A stretch of 44,433 nucleotides of DNA from positions 1 through 44,433 of the forward strand of contig JADGPU010000016.1 in NCBI GenBank assembly GCA_017882305.1, read 5' to 3'. Numbering within the stretch: position 1 is the stretch's first letter; every line of letters begins with the position of its first letter. Position numbers and translations under genes: made by a program. The DNA is from Bacteroidales bacterium (GTDB lineage: Bacteria > Bacteroidota > Bacteroidia > Bacteroidales > VadinHA17). Below the pieces are notes generated by a model, which was given only the letters and a program-made list of their open reading frames with translations, ran no database searches and had not been told where the DNA came from. Positions 43,294-44,433 of this stretch are shown here, in pieces.

Positions 43294-44433
43294 TGTATAC
43301 GTTAGATAAACCTCCGGACATTTTTTCCAGAGAAAGTTCAGTTAAAACATTTTCTTTTCCCTGTTTTCCAAGCCGGGAGCGTAAGTCATTGTCCTTTAAT
43401 AGTTTCAGTAGGTTCACTGACAACTCACCAATAGTGTCGGGTGAATAAGTTATTCCGCCCACGGTTCTTCCAACTATTTCCGGAAATGCTCCGGTTGCAG
43501 GCTGAACGACTGGTACCCCTGCAGCATTGGCTTCAAGAATATATAATCCGTAACCATCATGTTTTCTGACAGGTACACTCATAACATCTATATTGCTGAA
43601 AAACTCCTGTTTGCTGTTACCCTGAAATTCAGGATAAATTCTGACATAGCTTTTCAGCCCGTTAGCTTTTATTTTCTTTATCTGCTCAGCAATAAATGGC
43701 TTATCATCACCGGTATAGCCACCCGAAACATGAAGAGTTAGTCCGGGCAGATTATTGCCTGATTTAAGTTCAATAAAAGCATCTACAAGCTTGTCGAATC
43801 CGTTCTGAGAATTGATCCGGCAGTAATAACCGATAGATGGCCAATTATCTCTTTTTTCTATTTTTGTCAGGTCGCCGGGATCAATTCCAAGCGGGATAAC
43901 ATGAAAATTATTTCCTGAAATTCCCGTCTTCGAAATAAACAACTCTTTATAGTAATTGCTGGGAGTCAAAAATGCATCAACATTAGATGCTTCCTTTGAT
44001 ATCAGTTTCCAGGCTCCTGACTGATAAGGTTCTGCCATTTCATCAATCCAGTCATCTTCATTTAGAAGAGAACAGACAATTTTAACATCCAGTTTTTTCT
44101 TAATCCGCCTGGCCAGTCCTATTATGAGAGCATTTGAAAGGTGAATAATATCTGGTTTCCCGTCTTTGGTCAGATAATCAACCAACCGCTGAAGTTCCTT
44201 TTCAGGAAAGGCATTTTCTCCCTTAATCATATTCAGGGTCATCTTTTCAAGCCCTTCTGTCCGTGTTGTCCCGGCCCTGTGTGCGGCCATTTTTAGCATT
44301 GGGGCAGAATCAACCAGCTTATCCATGAACACCGGCATGTTCCTGAGGAAAGGTACTTTTTCCCTAAGATACATGGAAATGGCACCAAAAAAGACTTTTT
44401 TGTCAAGACCGGTTTCAATATTTGTTCCATCGG
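43283..44433 (-). CDS. GT4-type glycosyltransferase, partial (5' end off the right edge)
   Basis: A group 1 (GT4, GT-B fold) glycosyltransferase. The frame is open to the right edge: before the first internal Met (44374) it continues as DGTNIETGLDKKVFFGAISM, which fits the family's N-terminal region, so the start lies outside. Downstream are HLSNALIIGLARRIKKKLDV, VIPLGIDP, the first-domain end, and the donor-binding YGLYILEANAAGVPVVQP with the Glu of the E-x7-E type motif. It overlaps the ABC ATPase gene by 11 bp. Acceptor and donor are unknown. Confidence 0.85.
   Translation of the reverse strand, partial: DGTNIETGLDKKVFFGAISMYLREKVPFLRNMPVFMDKLVDSAPMLKMAAHRAGTTRTEGLEKMTLNMIKGENAFPEKELQRLVDYLTKDGKPDIIHLSNALIIGLARRIKKKLDVKIVCSLLNEDDWIDEMAEPYQSGAWKLISKEASNVDAFLTPSNYYKELFISKTGISGNNFHVIPLGIDPGDLTKIEKRDNWPSIGYYCRINSQNGFDKLVDAFIELKSGNNLPGLTLHVSGGYTGDDKPFIAEQIKKIKANGLKSYVRIYPEFQGNSKQEFFSNIDVMSVPVRKHDGYGLYILEANAAGVPVVQPATGAFPEIVGRTVGGITYSPDTIGELSVNLLKLLKDNDLRSRLGKQGKENVLTELSLEKMSGGLSNVYNAL

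Overview
The window comes from an A+T-rich chromosome of a Bacteroidota member, most likely a Bacteroidales/Marinilabiliales-type organism. Evidence: a complete aerotolerance (Bat) operon in the Bacteroidota order, many exported proteins whose signal peptides end in SQ, AQ or GQ, family types typical of the phylum (DUF4105, DUF2490, DUF4956, lamin-tail lipoprotein), and several perfect matches to the TAnnTTTG promoter element of this phylum. I see no tRNA, rRNA, CRISPR array, transposase or phage genes.

Layout. 1-1969 (minus): exported PHP-like hydrolase, site-2-protease-like M50 peptidase and an exported isoaspartyl methyltransferase cut by the left edge. 2101-3279: DUF4105 membrane protein. 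3525-12231: the Bat operon (MoxR ATPase, a small exported protein, DUF58, a membrane partner, BatA, BatB, BatC, BatD, BatE). 12296-14523: a lipoprotein with a clear terminator, a remnant of a ferredoxin/DmsC-type fusion, and a Cys/Met-metabolism PLP enzyme. 14586-15813: uracil-DNA glycosylase and a CYTH protein. 15816-19038 (minus): lysine 2,3-aminomutase followed by two ATP-grasp ligases. 19460-20804 (minus): ArfB-type ribosome rescue factor and EamA transporter. 20923-21552: 5'-truncated DUF169 protein. 21545-29047: rhamnose utilisation (exported GH78 rhamnosidase divergent from RhaT, RhaM, RhaA and an FGGY kinase, then a lamin-tail lipoprotein). 29078-33713 (minus): TetR-controlled EmrAB/TolC-type efflux operon. 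34019-36549: small exported protein, VTC-domain polyphosphate polymerase-like protein, DUF4956 membrane protein, DUF2490 outer-membrane protein. 36578-39319: tandem exported PQQ-type beta-propellers. 39327-44433 (minus): large FtsX permease, its ABC ATPase and a GT4 glycosyltransferase cut by the right edge.

Most notable are (i) the three-gene unit of KamA plus two Ddl-like ATP-grasp enzymes, in which KamA keeps both lysine-specific aspartates, so a beta-lysine-containing conjugate is a reasonable prediction; (ii) a run of four hairpins inside the 5' end of kamA that encodes an atypical N-terminal extension and looks like an in-frame palindromic insertion; (iii) three copies of a CACAGAG/CGCAAAG-type dispersed repeat, one supplying the stop codon of the DUF4105 gene, one sitting on the broken 5' end of the DUF169 gene and one splitting the rha operon; and (iv) a TetR promoter with two interleaved inverted repeats. 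Gene functions are inferred from family motifs read by eye; no search was run.
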